DNA from: Hennigella sp045598825
GTDB taxonomy: Bacteria; Bacillota_I; Bacilli_A; Mycoplasmatales; Mycoplasmoidaceae
Direction: 5' to 3'
Length of the DNA: 64,000 nt
Assembly: GCA_045598825.1 (NCBI GenBank)
Contig: JAZRUX010000017.1
Location: forward strand, 29,933 to 93,932
Part shown: positions 63,087-64,000 of the stretch, piece by piece
Position numbering within the stretch: position 1 is the first letter of the stretch
Layout of the letters: each line of letters opens with the position of its first letter
The notes under the pieces: generated by a model
Databases searched by the model: none
What the model was told of the DNA's origin: nothing
The model's input: only the letters and a program-made list of their open reading frames with translations
Program-made: the position numbers and the translations under genes

Positions 63087-63989
63087 TTACTTAAATAGTA
63101 TTTTTATTAATTGAGTATATGGTATATTTTTTTGTTTTTTGACATTAATGTCAAATTCATATAGTTTATCAAGCATAGAATTTATTGTTTTCAATTTTTG
63201 ATCATACGGTTTTAAATCACCATAAATTCTTTGTTGTCAGAATGGAATTTGTTGTTTAGAGGTAATAATTTCACTAGATCATTTGGCCTGTTTCGCCATG
63301 AGAAAGAATTTGATCTGAATAAGCTTTAAAGCAAAGATTGGAACAAATGTTTGGATTGTTATATTTTTTGAAATCAAATCATTTAATCTTGTAATTGTCT
63401 CTTCTTCGTTTCCACGCAGTCAAGAATCGACTATATTAAAGACTGTTGCATCACCCAAGTCAAATATTATTGTTTCAATCTCTTGTTCAGTAAAAGATGA
63501 TTGATTCATCAATTGTAATTTCATTAATTCATTTTTAATAAAATCAATTTTGTCAGGTAATAAATTAATAAGTTTTTCTTCAACATTAGGTTCTAATTTT
63601 ATCTTGACATTAGACAATAATTTGTGAACAATTAAAGTCTTTGCTTTTTTTGTAACGGCTGTTGCTTTAATAACCTCAATGTTTAGTTCAGAAAAAATTT
63701 TATTTTTAACTGTCGCTGATTCAATTGCAAAATTTACAACTGCAGGTATAGCATGTAAATCTTGAATGCATTTTTTAACTGTATCATCGGTTAACTTTCA
63801 GTTATCAATATTTACAACAAATATTTTTCCTACATTATCTTCATCAAATAAACTAATTTGACATAGCTGATTAACCACATCAATAGCACTACTATTGCTT
63901 GGAAAATATGCAACAACTTTGTCGATGTTGTCTACATAAATTCTTCAATTGACAGAATCAATATTTGCACTATGATATAACTTAATCAT
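63087..63989 (-). CDS. holA: DNA polymerase III delta subunit
   Basis: 300 residues. Clamp-loader subunit that opens the beta clamp; no ATPase motif is expected. The plan matches delta: an N-terminal domain I beginning MIKLYHSANIDSVNWRIYV, helical domain II with IDFIKNELMKLQLM, FDLGDATVFNIVDSW then a domain III with FALKLIQIKFFLMAKQAK. The assignment rests on overall pattern more than on signature residues. ATG 63987-63989 lies 11 bases from the window end, so the ribosome binding site is barely visible. Confidence 0.75.
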
Positions 63990-64000
63990 TTTAATAATTA

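Noticed and set aside
1..64000. CRISPR array, insertion sequence or prophage
   Set aside because: I saw no regularly spaced repeats, no transposase or integrase and no phage structural gene. Repeats found are hairpins or protein-repeat coding.

Overview
The window looks like a small-genome Mollicute (Mycoplasmatales/Mycoplasmoidales type). The DNA is strongly AT-rich, genes are tightly packed and often overlap, and TGA must be read as tryptophan: dozens of conserved proteins (SerS, IspG, MnmE partners, PcrA, TruA, HydA) stay open only if in-frame TGA is Trp. Coordinates below assume genetic code 4. I cannot assign a species. The mix of oxygen-sensitive Fe-S enzymes ([FeFe] hydrogenase, ferredoxin, IspG, a TtcA-like thiolase) points to a strictly or largely anaerobic, probably host-associated mollicute, which is unusual for the group.

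Layout. 1-2.5 kb: two tandem cation/Ca2+ exchangers, a small membrane protein and rpsO (minus). 2.6-4.7 kb: tRNA-His, ispG, RNase HIII (plus). 4.7-10.1 kb: truA, the ECF transporter core ecfA1-ecfA2-ecfT, ribF, truB (minus). 10.1-11.2 kb: TtcA-like enzyme and an HPr-like protein with an altered active site (plus). 11.2-16.5 kb: PHP phosphatase, ferredoxin and a hydCBA operon for a trimeric NAD(H)/ferredoxin-linked [FeFe] hydrogenase with a 26-bp perfect palindrome at its promoter (minus). 16.6-18.8 kb: def and RNase J (plus). 18.9-23.9 kb: a polysaccharide lyase family 8 lipoprotein coupled to an MFS carrier, and a second MFS carrier (minus). 23.9-27.0 kb: fumarase and an M20 peptidase lipoprotein (plus). 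27.1-31.6 kb: fumarase 2, amino-acid permease, malic enzyme (minus). 31.7-35.0 kb: membrane protein; coaE-dnaB-dnaI (plus). 35-38.5 kb: large 5'-nucleotidase-like surface protein, a 33-codon orphan ORF with its own promoter and terminator, dCMP deaminase. 38.6-43.8 kb: tRNA-Trp, tRNA-Glu(CTC), ymdB, pcrA, RDD protein, glycosyltransferase. 43.8-49.4 kb: serS-tmk-holB-mnmE, ytpR, degV. 49.5-52.9 kb: two coupled lipoproteins, a Trp-rich small protein, a PQ-loop-like protein. 52.9-55.7 kb: scpA-scpB, a degenerate DHFR-like protein, plsC, rpsU. 55.8-60.9 kb: one 1701-residue lipoprotein built from Ig-like repeats. 61-64 kb: ECF substrate-binding subunit, an unknown membrane protein, holA. No gene-free stretch exceeds about 300 bases.

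How the parts fit (inference). Fumarate/malate can be converted by fumarase and NAD-malic enzyme to pyruvate plus NADH. A ferredoxin and the HydABC complex could dispose of the NADH and of reduced ferredoxin (if a pyruvate:ferredoxin oxidoreductase exists elsewhere) as H2. The PL8 lyase, M20 peptidase and 5'-nucleotidase lipoprotein-type proteins look like an outer-surface scavenging set for glycosaminoglycan, peptide and nucleotide from a host, with matching carriers beside them. Several promoters place TATAAT only 6-9 bases before ATG, so leaderless mRNAs appear common, and several divergent promoter regions carry perfect palindromes that look like operators.
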